Source: Microbacterium sp. ABRD28 (GTDB lineage Bacteria > Actinomycetota > Actinomycetes > Actinomycetales > Microbacteriaceae). From it: DNA of 64,000 nt. Of the stretch, positions 8,726-17,960 are shown piece by piece. The stretch is taken from positions 3,162,001 through 3,226,000 of the forward strand of contig NZ_CP031015.1 in NCBI RefSeq assembly GCF_003850245.1. The letters run 5' to 3'. The notes below the pieces were generated by a model. It saw only the letters and a list, made by a program, of their open reading frames with translations. It was not told the origin of the DNA and did no database searches. The first letter of the stretch is position 1. Each line of letters begins with the position of its first letter. The translations under genes and the position numbers were made by a program.

Positions 8726-9562
8726 CTCGGCGCGGGCGTCTTCGAGGTCTTCGACCTCTTTCTCCCAGGCGTCCTTGGCCAGGCGGTACCAGAGGTAGAA
8801 CGCGAAGCCGGCGAAGATGACCCACTCGGCGGCGTAGAAGACGTTCAGCCAGTTCACCGCCGACCCCGCCTCCGGCGGTGCCGAGACGATCTCGTCAAGA
8901 CCCGCCTGGGGCGCCTCGGCGACGATGTACGAGCGGTAGACCTCCAGCCCCGCGGTGTCGCTCCACCGCGACAGCAGGGCGGCCGGCGACATCCGGATCA
9001 GGGTCTGCGGATCCGCGCCCGACGGCGGCGGCACCGCGCCCTCGTCGGAGATGAGCCGCCCCTCGATCGCGATCGGGGCACCCGCCGCCGCGGCGTCGGC
9101 GTTCAATCGCTCGGCCGCCGCCTCCGCGGCATCCTGTGTCGGCGCCCAGCCCACGGCAACAGCGATCGAGGTGGGGACGGCGGTGTCGGCTACGCGCAGC
9201 TGGCCGGTGACCCAGAAGCCCTCGACCCCGTCGTTGAACCGGGAGGAGACGACGATGAAGTCACCCGGCACCCATGCGCCGCTCACCGTCACGCGCTGCC
9301 CGACGAAGGGCTCGGGGAGATACTCGCCGGGCTCGCTCACCTCGGCGAGCGGTCGGACCTGCTCGGTCGCTCCCGGCGGAAGCGGCGCGGTGTCGATCGC
9401 CCGGCCGAGCTGCCACTGGCCGAGCCACGCGAACAGGCCCGCGACCACCAGGGAGAGGGCGAGGAGGGCGATCCACTGCGGCCGGATCAGCACCTCGCGC
9501 AACGTCGGCGGGAACTCCTGCGTGGGAGCCGGCGGGGGCAGTGGGGCAGGCTGGGTCATCAC
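8714..9562 (-). CDS. SURF1-family protein
   Basis: A 282-residue protein with the SURF1 layout: a proline-rich N-terminus, one membrane segment at about residues 30-47 (WIALLALSLVVAGLFAWLG), an extracytoplasmic domain of ~190 residues, and a second membrane segment near residue 250 (VIFAGFAFYLWYRL). QWQLGR just after the first helix is diagnostic. SURF1 proteins assist haem insertion and assembly of cytochrome aa3 oxidase. GTG at 9562 or ATG at 9559 can start it, and both overlap the guaB3 stop, so it is translationally coupled to guaB3. Confidence 0.9.
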   Translation of the reverse strand: MMTQPAPLPPPAPTQEFPPTLREVLIRPQWIALLALSLVVAGLFAWLGQWQLGRAIDTAPLPPGATEQVRPLAEVSEPGEYLPEPFVGQRVTVSGAWVPGDFIVVSSRFNDGVEGFWVTGQLRVADTAVPTSIAVAVGWAPTQDAAEAAAERLNADAAAAGAPIAIEGRLISDEGAVPPPSGADPQTLIRMSPAALLSRWSDTAGLEVYRSYIVAEAPQAGLDEIVSAPPEAGSAVNWLNVFYAAEWVIFAGFAFYLWYRLAKDAWEKEVEDLEDARAESSA

Positions 9563-10680
9563 TGCGGGTACGGCGCGACGACGACCTCCACGCGCTGGAA
9601 CTCCTTGAGGTCGGAGTAGCCGGTCGTCGCCATGGATTTCTTCAGCGCCCCGATGAGGTTCGCGGTGCCGTCGGCGACGGGCGCCGGGCCGTAGAGGATC
9701 GACTCGAGTGTGGTGACCTGGTCGACCTTCACGCGGCGGCCGCGCGGGAGCTTGGCGTGGTGGGCCTCGGGACCCCAGTGGAACCCTCCGCCGGGAGCAT
9801 CGGTCGCGCGGGCGAGCGCGACGCCGAGCATGACCGCGTCGGCGCCCATCGCGAGGGCCTTGACGATGTCACCGGAGGTGCCGACACCCCCGTCGGCGAT
9901 GACGTGCACGTAGCGTCCACCCGACTCGTCGAGGTAGTCGCGCCGCGCGCCCGCCACGTCGGCGACCGCCGTCGCCATCGGTGCGTGGATGCCGAGGGTC
10001 GCCCGCGTGGTCGAGGCCGCTCCCCCGCCGAAGCCGACGAGCACACCCGCGGCGCCGGTGCGCATGAGGTGGAGGGCCGCGGTGTAGGTCGCCGCCCCGC
10101 CGACGATGACGGGGACGTCGAGGTCGTAGATGAACTTCTTGAGGTTCAGCGGCTCGGCGACGCTCGACACGTGCTCGGCCGAGACGGTCGTGCCCCGGAT
10201 CACGAAAAGATCGACCCCCGCCGCGACCACGGTCTCGTAGAGGTCTGCCGTGCGTTGCGGGGTGAGGGCGCCGGCGACGGTGACGCCGCCCGCACGGATC
10301 TCGGCGAGCCGGTCGCGCACGAGCTCGGGCTTGATCGGCTCGGAGTACAGCTCCTGCATGCGCCGGGTGGCGGCGGCATCGGGGAGGCTCGCGATCTCGG
10401 CGAGGAGCGGCTCGGGGTCGTCGTATCGGGTCCACAGGCCCTCGAGATCGAGCACGCCGAGACCGCCGAGCTGACCGAGCATGATCGCCGTGCGGGGACT
10501 CACGACGGAATCCATCGGGGCGCCCAGTACCGGGATGTCGAACTGGTAGGCGTCGATCGACCACGCCGTCGAGACATCCTCGGGGTTCCTCGTGCGCCGG
10601 GAGGGCACGACGGCGATGTCGTCGAACGTGTAGGCGCGGCGAGCGCGCTTGGCGCGGCCGATCTCCATCTCCATGGTCAC
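9559..10680 (-). CDS. guaB3: GuaB3-family IMP dehydrogenase-related protein
   Basis: A 373-residue IMPDH/GMP reductase TIM barrel without CBS domains, ending in the GuaB3-typical GYSDLKEFQRVEVVVAPY segment. IADGGVGTSGDIVKALAMGADAVM is the phosphate-binding region. In the active-site loop, where GuaB at 14921-16420 has GPGSICTTR with Cys311, this protein has GGGAASTTR, so position 223 is Ser instead of Cys. I recall the same loop in other actinobacterial GuaB3 proteins, so this may be family-wide rather than a local defect. Whether it works as an IMP dehydrogenase, a GMP reductase or a regulator is not settled by sequence. Confidence 0.9.
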   Translation of the reverse strand: MTMEMEIGRAKRARRAYTFDDIAVVPSRRTRNPEDVSTAWSIDAYQFDIPVLGAPMDSVVSPRTAIMLGQLGGLGVLDLEGLWTRYDDPEPLLAEIASLPDAAATRRMQELYSEPIKPELVRDRLAEIRAGGVTVAGALTPQRTADLYETVVAAGVDLFVIRGTTVSAEHVSSVAEPLNLKKFIYDLDVPVIVGGAATYTAALHLMRTGAAGVLVGFGGGAASTTRATLGIHAPMATAVADVAGARRDYLDESGGRYVHVIADGGVGTSGDIVKALAMGADAVMLGVALARATDAPGGGFHWGPEAHHAKLPRGRRVKVDQVTTLESILYGPAPVADGTANLIGALKKSMATTGYSDLKEFQRVEVVVAPYPQ

Positions 10681-10729
10681 CGTCCCAGCCTACCCGCCGG
10701 GTCTGACGCGGCCGCGGGGGTGGTCTTTC

Positions 10730-11008
10730 TCAGGCGACCTGGTAGCGTCCCGACGCCACCGCGCGGGCGCGGGCCTTGGCCGCCTCCTCCTCGCGATTCT
10801 TCGGGGGCGCGGTGGACACGAGGTCGTCCAGCAGATGCTGCGTGGCGTGGGCGATCTCGGCGACGGCGCGATCGAAGGCCTCCTGGTTGGCCTTCGAGGG
10901 CTTGGTGGTCCCGGCGATCTTCCGCACGTACTGCAGGGCGGCGGCGTGCACCTCGTCCGACGAGGCGGCGGGGGCGAAGTTGTGGAGGGTGTGGATGTTC
11001 CGACACAT
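10730..11008 (-). CDS. DUF2277 protein
   Basis: A 92-residue soluble protein opening MCRNIHTLHNFAPAAS, the signature of the DUF2277 family, with the conserved ALQYVRKIAG helix. The single CRNI cysteine near the N-terminus is invariant in members I recall. Function is unknown. It lies between guaB3 and a TetR gene, all on the minus strand but with gaps of 49 and 30 bp, so operon membership is unclear. Confidence 0.85.
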   Translation of the reverse strand: MCRNIHTLHNFAPAASSDEVHAAALQYVRKIAGTTKPSKANQEAFDRAVAEIAHATQHLLDDLVSTAPPKNREEEAAKARARAVASGRYQVA

Positions 11009-11038
11009 GCGAGCGACGATACGCCGGGCTCGCGATGC

Positions 11039-11671
11039 TCACCAGGGTTCGTCGGCGCGGGGGGCGACGTCGAGGATCTGCGGGAGCTTGGAGGGGAAGC
11101 ACGTCTGCAGCAGCTCTGCGATGCGCGCGTCGGTGTCATAGCTGTCGACCAGCCGCATCCCGATCATGACGTTGATGAGCATCCCCTGGGCGAGGAACGT
11201 GCTCGCCTCATCGGCCGAGAAGCCGACCTCCTCGCGGAAGAACTGCCACACGTCGGCGAAGATCGTGCGCGCGGCCGGCCCGATGACCGGATGACTGCCG
11301 AGCAGCCACGCATGCGAGAGGGTCTGGTGCAGCCCCCGCACGCTCACGAGCTGCACGTACGCGTCGCCGATCCGCTGCGGGAGGTCGCGATCGGATGCCT
11401 CATCGGCGAGCGCCTGACGAAACGCCGACATGAGGGCATCGGATGACGCGGCGAGCGCGGCGAGGAACAGGCTCTCCTTCGACCCGAACAGCCGCACCAC
11501 GTAGGGCTGGCTGACACCGGCCGCGCGCGCGACGTCGTCGGTGGTCGTGCCTTCGTAGCCGCGCGCTCCGAAGATGGCGATGGCGGCGGCGACGATCTGC
11601 TCGCGGCGCTCGTCCGAACTCATCCGACGGGCGGGGCCGGGCGACGTCGTCGTCGACGAAGAAGAAGCCAT
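11039..11671 (-). CDS. TetR/AcrR-family repressor of the adjacent exporter
   Basis: A 210-residue protein. The HTH lies at about residues 42-62 (TTDDVARAAGVSQPYVVRLFG), preceded by the family helix REQIVAAAIAIFGARGYEG. The C-terminal ligand domain (HAWLLGSHPVIGPAARTIFADVW) resembles regulators of drug exporters. It is divergent from the DHA2 transporter at 11745, and the 73-bp gap holds a near-consensus promoter plus a clean palindrome, so repression of the exporter is the obvious role. Inducer unknown. Confidence 0.88.
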   Translation of the reverse strand: MASSSSTTTSPGPARRMSSDERREQIVAAAIAIFGARGYEGTTTDDVARAAGVSQPYVVRLFGSKESLFLAALAASSDALMSAFRQALADEASDRDLPQRIGDAYVQLVSVRGLHQTLSHAWLLGSHPVIGPAARTIFADVWQFFREEVGFSADEASTFLAQGMLINVMIGMRLVDSYDTDARIAELLQTCFPSKLPQILDVAPRADEPW

Positions 11672-11672
11672 G

Positions 11673-11729
11673 TTGACATGTTATCAGTCGATTACTACAT
11701 TAGCCTCCAGCAAGTAATCATCCGATTAC
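11673..11729 (+). promoter_or_regulatory. Near-consensus promoter and GTAATC operator for the DHA2 exporter
   Basis: TTGACA (11673-11678), a 17-bp spacer and TACATT (11696-11701) form a strong promoter. Just downstream GTAATC-ATCC-GATTAC (11714-11729) is a perfect palindrome, and a further GATTAC half-site (11690-11695) overlaps the -10. This is the expected layout for repression by the divergent TetR protein. Confidence 0.6.
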
Positions 11730-11744
11730 AACCAAGGAGTCCCG

Positions 11745-13184
11745 ATGTCCCGTCGACCATTCGCGCTCGTCCTCGCCGCGGCATCCCTGCCGATGTTCAT
11801 GGCGACCCTCGACAACCTCGTCATGACCAATGCCCTGCCCGTGCTGAGCCGCGAGATGGGGGCGAGCGTGGAGGAGCTGCAGTGGTTCGTGAACGCCTAC
11901 ACGCTCGTGTTCGCCGGGGCGATCCTCGTCGCCGCGGCCCTCGGCGACCGCTTCGGCCGGCGCACCGTCTTCGCCATCGGCATCGGCGTCTTCGGGCTGG
12001 GCTCCGTGCTGGCCGCTCTCAGCACCGACCCGGGCCAGCTCATCGTCGCCCGGGCGATTCAGGGCCTCGGCGGGGCCGCCGTGCTGCCGCTCTCCCTCGC
12101 TCTCCTCAGCGGAGCGGTCACGCCCGCCCGCCGACCGCTCGCCATCGGCATCTGGGGCGGGGTGTCAGGGCTCGGCGTCGCCGTCGGCCCGCTCGTGGGC
12201 GGGGCGATCATGGAGGGTTGGTCGTGGCAGGCGATCTTCTGGATCAACGTGCCCGTCGCCCTCGTCGCCATCCCCCTCGCCCTCCTCGTTCTCCCGAACG
12301 ACCGTGGGGTGCGCGCGCGCATCGACCTCCCTGGCGCGCTCCTCGCCGCGGGCGGCGTGCTCGCCCTCGTGCACGCGATCGTGCGGGCCAACGACGACGG
12401 GTGGGACACGATCGGCGTCATCGGCGAACTCGCGCTCGGTGGCATCCTTCTCCTCGCGTTCGTCCTCTGGCAGGCGCGCACGGCGGCGCCCCTCATTCCG
12501 CTCCGCCTCTTTCGGGACCGGTCGTTCTCGGTGACGAACCTCGTCGGATTCGCGTTCAGCTTCGGCACGTTCGGCGCGGTGTTCCTCCTCATCCAGTTCC
12601 TCCAGGTCGAACAGGGTTCGACACCCCTTGAAGCGGCGCTGCAGACGACGCCCTGGACGCTCGCACCGATGATCGTCGCGCCGATCGCGGGGTTCATCGC
12701 GCCCCGCGTCGGCACGCGCGCCCTGCTCGTCACCGGGCTCGCCCTGCAGGGCGCCGCGCTGGCATGGATCGCCGCGGTGATGTCATCCGATGTGGCGTAC
12801 GCGACGCTTGTGGCGCCCTTCATCACGGCGGGCGTCGGGATGGGACTCGTCTTCGCCCCGTCGGCGACGGCGCTGCTGGCGACCCTCGGCCTCGTCGACC
12901 ACGCGAAGGCGTCGGGGGTGAACTCCACGGTGCGCGAGCTGGGCGTCGCCCTCGGCACGGCGGTCATGACCGCGGTGTTCGTCGGGGCCGGCGGCGCCCT
13001 CGTACCCGGCGAGTACGTGGCCGCGGCGCGCCCGGCGATCTTCCTCGGCGCAGCGGTGCTGGCGATCGCGATGGTGGCGGCGCTGTTCCTCCCCGCCGGG
13101 CGGAGCGCGACCGAGGAGGCCCCGGCCGAGATGGACGTCGCCGAGGCCGGCGACGACGTCAGCGTCCCCGCAGCAGTCGGGTGA
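11745..13184 (+). CDS. MFS exporter of the DHA2 (14-helix) family
   Basis: A 479-residue membrane protein with about 14 hydrophobic segments. Motif A is GDRFGRRTVF near residue 67, and motif C-like glycine/proline repeats (GGVSGLGVAVGPLVGG) lie in helix 5. LDNLVMTNALPVLSREM in helix 1 is the DHA2 D1 motif. These proteins export drugs or dyes by proton antiport. ATG follows AAGGAGT. The divergent TetR gene and operator suggest induction by a substrate. The last 26 bp overlap the end of the TMEM175 gene. Confidence 0.9.
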   Translation: MSRRPFALVLAAASLPMFMATLDNLVMTNALPVLSREMGASVEELQWFVNAYTLVFAGAILVAAALGDRFGRRTVFAIGIGVFGLGSVLAALSTDPGQLIVARAIQGLGGAAVLPLSLALLSGAVTPARRPLAIGIWGGVSGLGVAVGPLVGGAIMEGWSWQAIFWINVPVALVAIPLALLVLPNDRGVRARIDLPGALLAAGGVLALVHAIVRANDDGWDTIGVIGELALGGILLLAFVLWQARTAAPLIPLRLFRDRSFSVTNLVGFAFSFGTFGAVFLLIQFLQVEQGSTPLEAALQTTPWTLAPMIVAPIAGFIAPRVGTRALLVTGLALQGAALAWIAAVMSSDVAYATLVAPFITAGVGMGLVFAPSATALLATLGLVDHAKASGVNSTVRELGVALGTAVMTAVFVGAGGALVPGEYVAAARPAIFLGAAVLAIAMVAALFLPAGRSATEEAPAEMDVAEAGDDVSVPAAVG

Positions 13185-13776
13185 GCAGCCCGTCGAAGAC
13201 GAACAGCAGGAAGGCCGCCGAGCCGATCCACGGCGAGATGATCACCACCAGCAGGGAGATGATCACCGCGCTCAGTGCGCCGCGGCCATAGGCGCGGGCG
13301 TCGGCCTCGGAAAGATCTGGCATGAGGTCGGCGCGCCGGCGCACCGCCCACGACCACTGCAACCAGCTGGTGAGGATCGCCAGGAAGAAGGTGATCGGCA
13401 TGAGCACGCGTCCGGCCGTGTACGTCGAGTACTCGGTTGTCAGGCCGGTGGCGAAGGGGACGACGACGATGAAGAGCAGCCGGATGTTGTTCAGCCAGAT
13501 CACCACGCCGTCGACCCGGACGATCCACTCGAACTGCTCGACGTGGGTCATCCACAGCAGGCACAGCAGCAGGAAGCTGAGGGCGAAGTTGAAGAACTGC
13601 GGCACCATCGCGGCCAGCGCCCCCCAGAGCTCGGCGTTGGACTGGACCGCGCCGAACGTGTGGGTGGTGAGATCGAGCACGAGCAGGGTCGCCGCGATCG
13701 CGAAGACCCCGTCGGTGAAGGCGGCCAGGCGCGTCGCGCCGACCGTGGCCTCCGGGTGGACCTTCCCCCTGATCAC
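13159..13776 (-). CDS. TMEM175-family potassium channel (DUF1211)
   Basis: A 205-residue protein with six hydrophobic helices. Helix 1 carries RLAAFTDGVFAIAATLLVLDL, the FSDG-type motif (here FTDG) that lines the pore in TMEM175 proteins. Bacterial members are tetrameric K+-permeable channels of about this size. The C-terminus overlaps the exporter gene by 26 bp in convergent orientation. Regulation and physiological role are not evident. Confidence 0.88.
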   Translation of the reverse strand: MIRGKVHPEATVGATRLAAFTDGVFAIAATLLVLDLTTHTFGAVQSNAELWGALAAMVPQFFNFALSFLLLCLLWMTHVEQFEWIVRVDGVVIWLNNIRLLFIVVVPFATGLTTEYSTYTAGRVLMPITFFLAILTSWLQWSWAVRRRADLMPDLSEADARAYGRGALSAVIISLLVVIISPWIGSAAFLLFVFDGLLTRLLRGR

Positions 13777-13804
13777 CTCGCCAGGCTAGCGGTGGGCGGT
13801 TGGA

Positions 13805-13873
13805 CTTCGGAGAAGCGCATGAGGATCGGAGCCGAGTGCGTCCAGGCTCCGAAGGTGCTGGCCCTCTCCGAAG
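13805..13873. repeat. Nested hairpin repeat family P2, copy A
   Basis: Outer arms CTTCGGAGA (13805-13813) and TCTCCGAAG (13865-13873) enclose a second hairpin, TCGGAGCC (13826-13833) with GGCTCCGA (13845-13852). It fills the gap between TMEM175 and the DUF559 gene. A related structure with the same outer arms lies upstream of the DUF559 gene. Confidence 0.7.
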
Positions 13874-13882
13874 AAGGTTCAT

Positions 13883-14725
13883 TCACGCGGCGAGGTGAAG
13901 GCGGGCGGCGATGGCCCGACGGATGACACGGAGCACCGTCTCCCGGTCGTGCACGACCTGTGCGTAGCCGAAGCGCAGCACCGTGTATCCCCGCAGACGC
14001 AGCTCAGCGTCGTGAGCGATGTCCTTCGCGCGCTGCGCGGCCGAAGAATGGAACTGCCACCCGTCGAGCTGGATGACGAGCTTCTCGCCCACCACGATGT
14101 CGACGGGCCGCCCCGCGAGCCACACCTGCTGTCGAACATTGACGCCCCAGCGCCGCAGCGGCACGACGAGCAGGGTCTCGAGCCCGGAGTCGGACAGCCC
14201 CGTGACAGCCTCGGCCAGTTCGCGCGCCGCCTTCGAGGTCCAGGGCAGCGAGCGCAGGTACTCCGGCGCGAGCTTCTCCACGCGCACGGCCGACTCCCAG
14301 AGCACCAGAGCGTCGTCGTTCGGAAGGCAGCCGGCGATGTGCTGCAGCGCATCTTCGACCTCGGCGCACAACGATCGCGGTGCGGGAAGCAGGGGTTTCG
14401 TCCAGTGCAACGTCGCGTCGATCGGGCCGGTGAGGTGGGCCGACGCGGCATGCGGGGGGAGGTGCAGGTGCACCCTGGAAGGAGGGGAGGGCAGCCACCA
14501 TTGGCGACGGTTCGCCAGCGAGACGCATGACACCCGCCCGCCGGCGCGGGCCGCAAGAACGAGAGCGGGGTCGGCATCGGATGTCGCCACCCATGCCCGG
14601 CGGATGAGAGTGCCGAAGCCGCTGTGGACGAACGACTGCAGCGACGGGAGGGCGAAACCCGCGGCGAGGATGTCAGCGCGATGAGCGATGCCGTCACGGG
14701 AGGCGAGCCACTGCAGGAGGTTCAC
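13883..14725 (-). CDS. DUF559 (Vsr-like nuclease fold) protein with AbiEi-like N-terminus
   Basis: About 280 residues from the GTG at 14725 (VNLLQWLASRDGIAHRADI). The N-terminal ~90 residues look like the winged-helix/AbiEi type IV antitoxin module. The C-terminal ~110 residues (GRPVDIVVGEKLVIQLDGWQFH, then RLRGYTVLRFGYAQVVHD) match DUF559, a very-short-patch-repair/PD-(D/E)XK-like fold with the expected D-x-x-E/Q-LDG pattern. The frame is open 40 more codons to 14845, but that extension is cysteine-rich and unlike the family. Such genes are frequent in Microbacteriaceae and of unproven function. It is bracketed by two P2 hairpins. Confidence 0.7.
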   Translation of the reverse strand: MNLLQWLASRDGIAHRADILAAGFALPSLQSFVHSGFGTLIRRAWVATSDADPALVLAARAGGRVSCVSLANRRQWWLPSPPSRVHLHLPPHAASAHLTGPIDATLHWTKPLLPAPRSLCAEVEDALQHIAGCLPNDDALVLWESAVRVEKLAPEYLRSLPWTSKAARELAEAVTGLSDSGLETLLVVPLRRWGVNVRQQVWLAGRPVDIVVGEKLVIQLDGWQFHSSAAQRAKDIAHDAELRLRGYTVLRFGYAQVVHDRETVLRVIRRAIAARLHLAA

Positions 14726-14829
14726 ATCGGCAGTGTGGCCACGTTCGCGGCATCCATCCGCCGGTTCGTTGCATTCCGTGGACAGCTCGACGCACGCCCG
14801 GCGTGTGCAGAAGAGGACGGGCGCGCGCG

Positions 14830-14880
14830 TGCTTCGGAGATCCACGCGCGGTTCGGACCCGAACGCCCGAAGCGCTCCGA
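14830..14880. repeat. Nested hairpin repeat family P2, copy B
   Basis: Outer arms CTTCGGAG (14830-14837) and CTCCGAAG (14873-14880) enclose GTTCGG-AC-CCGAAC (14849-14862). It lies in the gap between guaB and the DUF559 gene, 104 bp upstream of the latter's GTG start. The outer arms match copy A at 13805-13873. Confidence 0.65.
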
Positions 14881-14920
14881 AGAAGCGCGAATTCTCCGCA
14901 GCTCGGCGCGCCTCGGCGAC

Positions 14921-16494
<1,574 letters not shown>

Positions 16495-16579
16495 ACTTAT
16501 GCTCGACCGACACTGTTTTCAAATGCCAAGTCGGTTCGTAGGTGAAACACGCCCGACACATTACGCTCATACCGTTCAT

Positions 16580-16609
16580 CAATGCCGATGCACCCCGATG
16601 TCGGCATTG
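16580..16609 (+). promoter_or_regulatory. Inverted repeat in the livH leader
   Basis: CAATGCCGA (16580-16588) and TCGGCATTG (16601-16609) are perfect 9-bp arms with a 12-bp spacer, ending 19 bp before the livH GTG and just upstream of its GGAGGAT ribosome site. It could be an operator or an RNA hairpin affecting translation of the transporter operon. Confidence 0.35.
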
Positions 16610-16628
16610 GCGCCGGACTGGAGGATCT

Positions 16629-17951
16629 GTGAGTCCCACCATCGCTGCGGCTCAGCGGACGAGACGCAGGGCGATCCCCGCGATCATCGCCCTGTTCCTG
16701 ATGCTCATGGGCATCTTCGTGTCATCCGTTCCCGCCTTCGCCACGGATTCCGAGAACCCGTATCGCATCAGCGGAAACGTCCAGCTCGACGGCGAACCCC
16801 TCGAAGGGGTGCGCCTGGTCATCGACGGGCCCGGCGGCGAGCAGGAGGTCGAGACCGACGAGAACGGCCAGTGGCGTGTCGGGGTGCCCGAGCGGGGTGA
16901 GACCTACACCGTCACCCTCGACGAAGAGACGCTGCCCGAGGGCATCGCCGTGGTCGACCCCGAAGACGACTCCCCCAACATCAAGGAAGTGGAGATGGGG
17001 CAGGGTGGCCGCGCGACGGTCAACTTCTTCATCGGCGAGGGTGAGCGAAACGTCACCGGCTTCTTCGACCAGTTCGTCCAGCGCATCATCCAGGGTCTGA
17101 GCTTCGGCCTCATGCTGGCCCTCGCGGCCATCGGGCTCTCCCTCGTCTACGGCACCACCGGCATCTCCAACTTCGCCCACGGCGAGATGGTGACCTTCGG
17201 GGCGGTGATGGCCGCGGTCCTCGTGGGGCCGGCGAGCCTGGCGCTGCCGTGGTGGCTCGGGTTCCCGGTCGCGGTGGTGCTGAGCGCCCTCCTCGGCCTC
17301 GTGATGGACATGGCGCTCTGGCGACCGCTGCGGCGCAGGCGCGTGGGCATCGTGCAGCTCATGATCGTCTCGATCGGTCTGTCGCTGGCGATGCGCTACA
17401 CCTTCCAGTTCTTCATCGGCGGTGGCACCATCCAGCTCCCGGGCTCCAACGCCCCGCGCATTCCGCTCTTCGGCACGGTGGAACTCAGCGTCATCGACAT
17501 CGCGTCGCTGGCGATCTCGATCATCGTCATCGTCGCCTTCGCGCTGTGGCTGACCCGCTCCCGGATCGGCAAGGCGACACGGGCGATCTCGGACAATCCG
17601 TCACTGGCGGCGGCATCCGGAATCGATGTGGACTTCGTGGTCCGCATCGTCTGGATCCTCGCCGGCGCCCTGGCCGGCCTCGCCGGCATCCTGTACGCGT
17701 ATTACCGTCCGGGCATCCGCTGGGACATGGGAGCGCAGATCCTGCTGCTGATGTTCGCCGCCGTCATCCTCGGTGGCCTCGGCACCGCCTACGGCGCGCT
17801 CGTCGGCGCGATCATCGTGGGCATCGTGGTCGAGGTCTCGAGCCTGTGGATCCCGTCGGACCTCAAGTACGCCAGTGCGCTGTTCATCCTCATCGTGATC
17901 CTGCTGTTCCGACCACAGGGAATCCTGGGCCGGCGAGAGAGAATAGGTTAG
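16629..17951 (+). CDS. livH: Branched-chain amino acid ABC permease LivH with secreted Ig-like N-terminal domain
   Basis: A 440-residue protein from GTG 16629 after GGAGGAT. Residues 15-40 are a signal-like hydrophobic helix ending VSSVPAFA. Residues 45-120 (ISGNVQLDGEPLEGVRL, GENGQWRVGVPE-type strand) look like a carboxypeptidase-regulatory/Ig-like fold. From about residue 145 follows a normal LivH permease with ~8 helices (GLSFGLMLALAAIGLSLVYGTTG, GTAYGALVGAIIVG). Standard LivH is about 290 residues, so the extracytoplasmic domain is an addition. It opens the livHMGF operon. Confidence 0.85.
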   Translation: MSPTIAAAQRTRRRAIPAIIALFLMLMGIFVSSVPAFATDSENPYRISGNVQLDGEPLEGVRLVIDGPGGEQEVETDENGQWRVGVPERGETYTVTLDEETLPEGIAVVDPEDDSPNIKEVEMGQGGRATVNFFIGEGERNVTGFFDQFVQRIIQGLSFGLMLALAAIGLSLVYGTTGISNFAHGEMVTFGAVMAAVLVGPASLALPWWLGFPVAVVLSALLGLVMDMALWRPLRRRRVGIVQLMIVSIGLSLAMRYTFQFFIGGGTIQLPGSNAPRIPLFGTVELSVIDIASLAISIIVIVAFALWLTRSRIGKATRAISDNPSLAAASGIDVDFVVRIVWILAGALAGLAGILYAYYRPGIRWDMGAQILLLMFAAVILGGLGTAYGALVGAIIVGIVVEVSSLWIPSDLKYASALFILIVILLFRPQGILGRRERIG

Positions 17952-17960
17952 GGCCCGGCA

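Noticed and set aside
12059-13882. 607-codon minus-strand frame over the DHA2 exporter and TMEM175
   Set aside because: Crosses two opposite-facing membrane proteins; its sequence is Arg/Pro/Ala-rich and lacks any motif.
14726-14845. Forty-codon N-terminal extension of the DUF559 protein
   Set aside because: Cysteine-rich and unlike the family; it also crosses part of a P2 hairpin. The GTG at 14725 gives the normal N-terminus.
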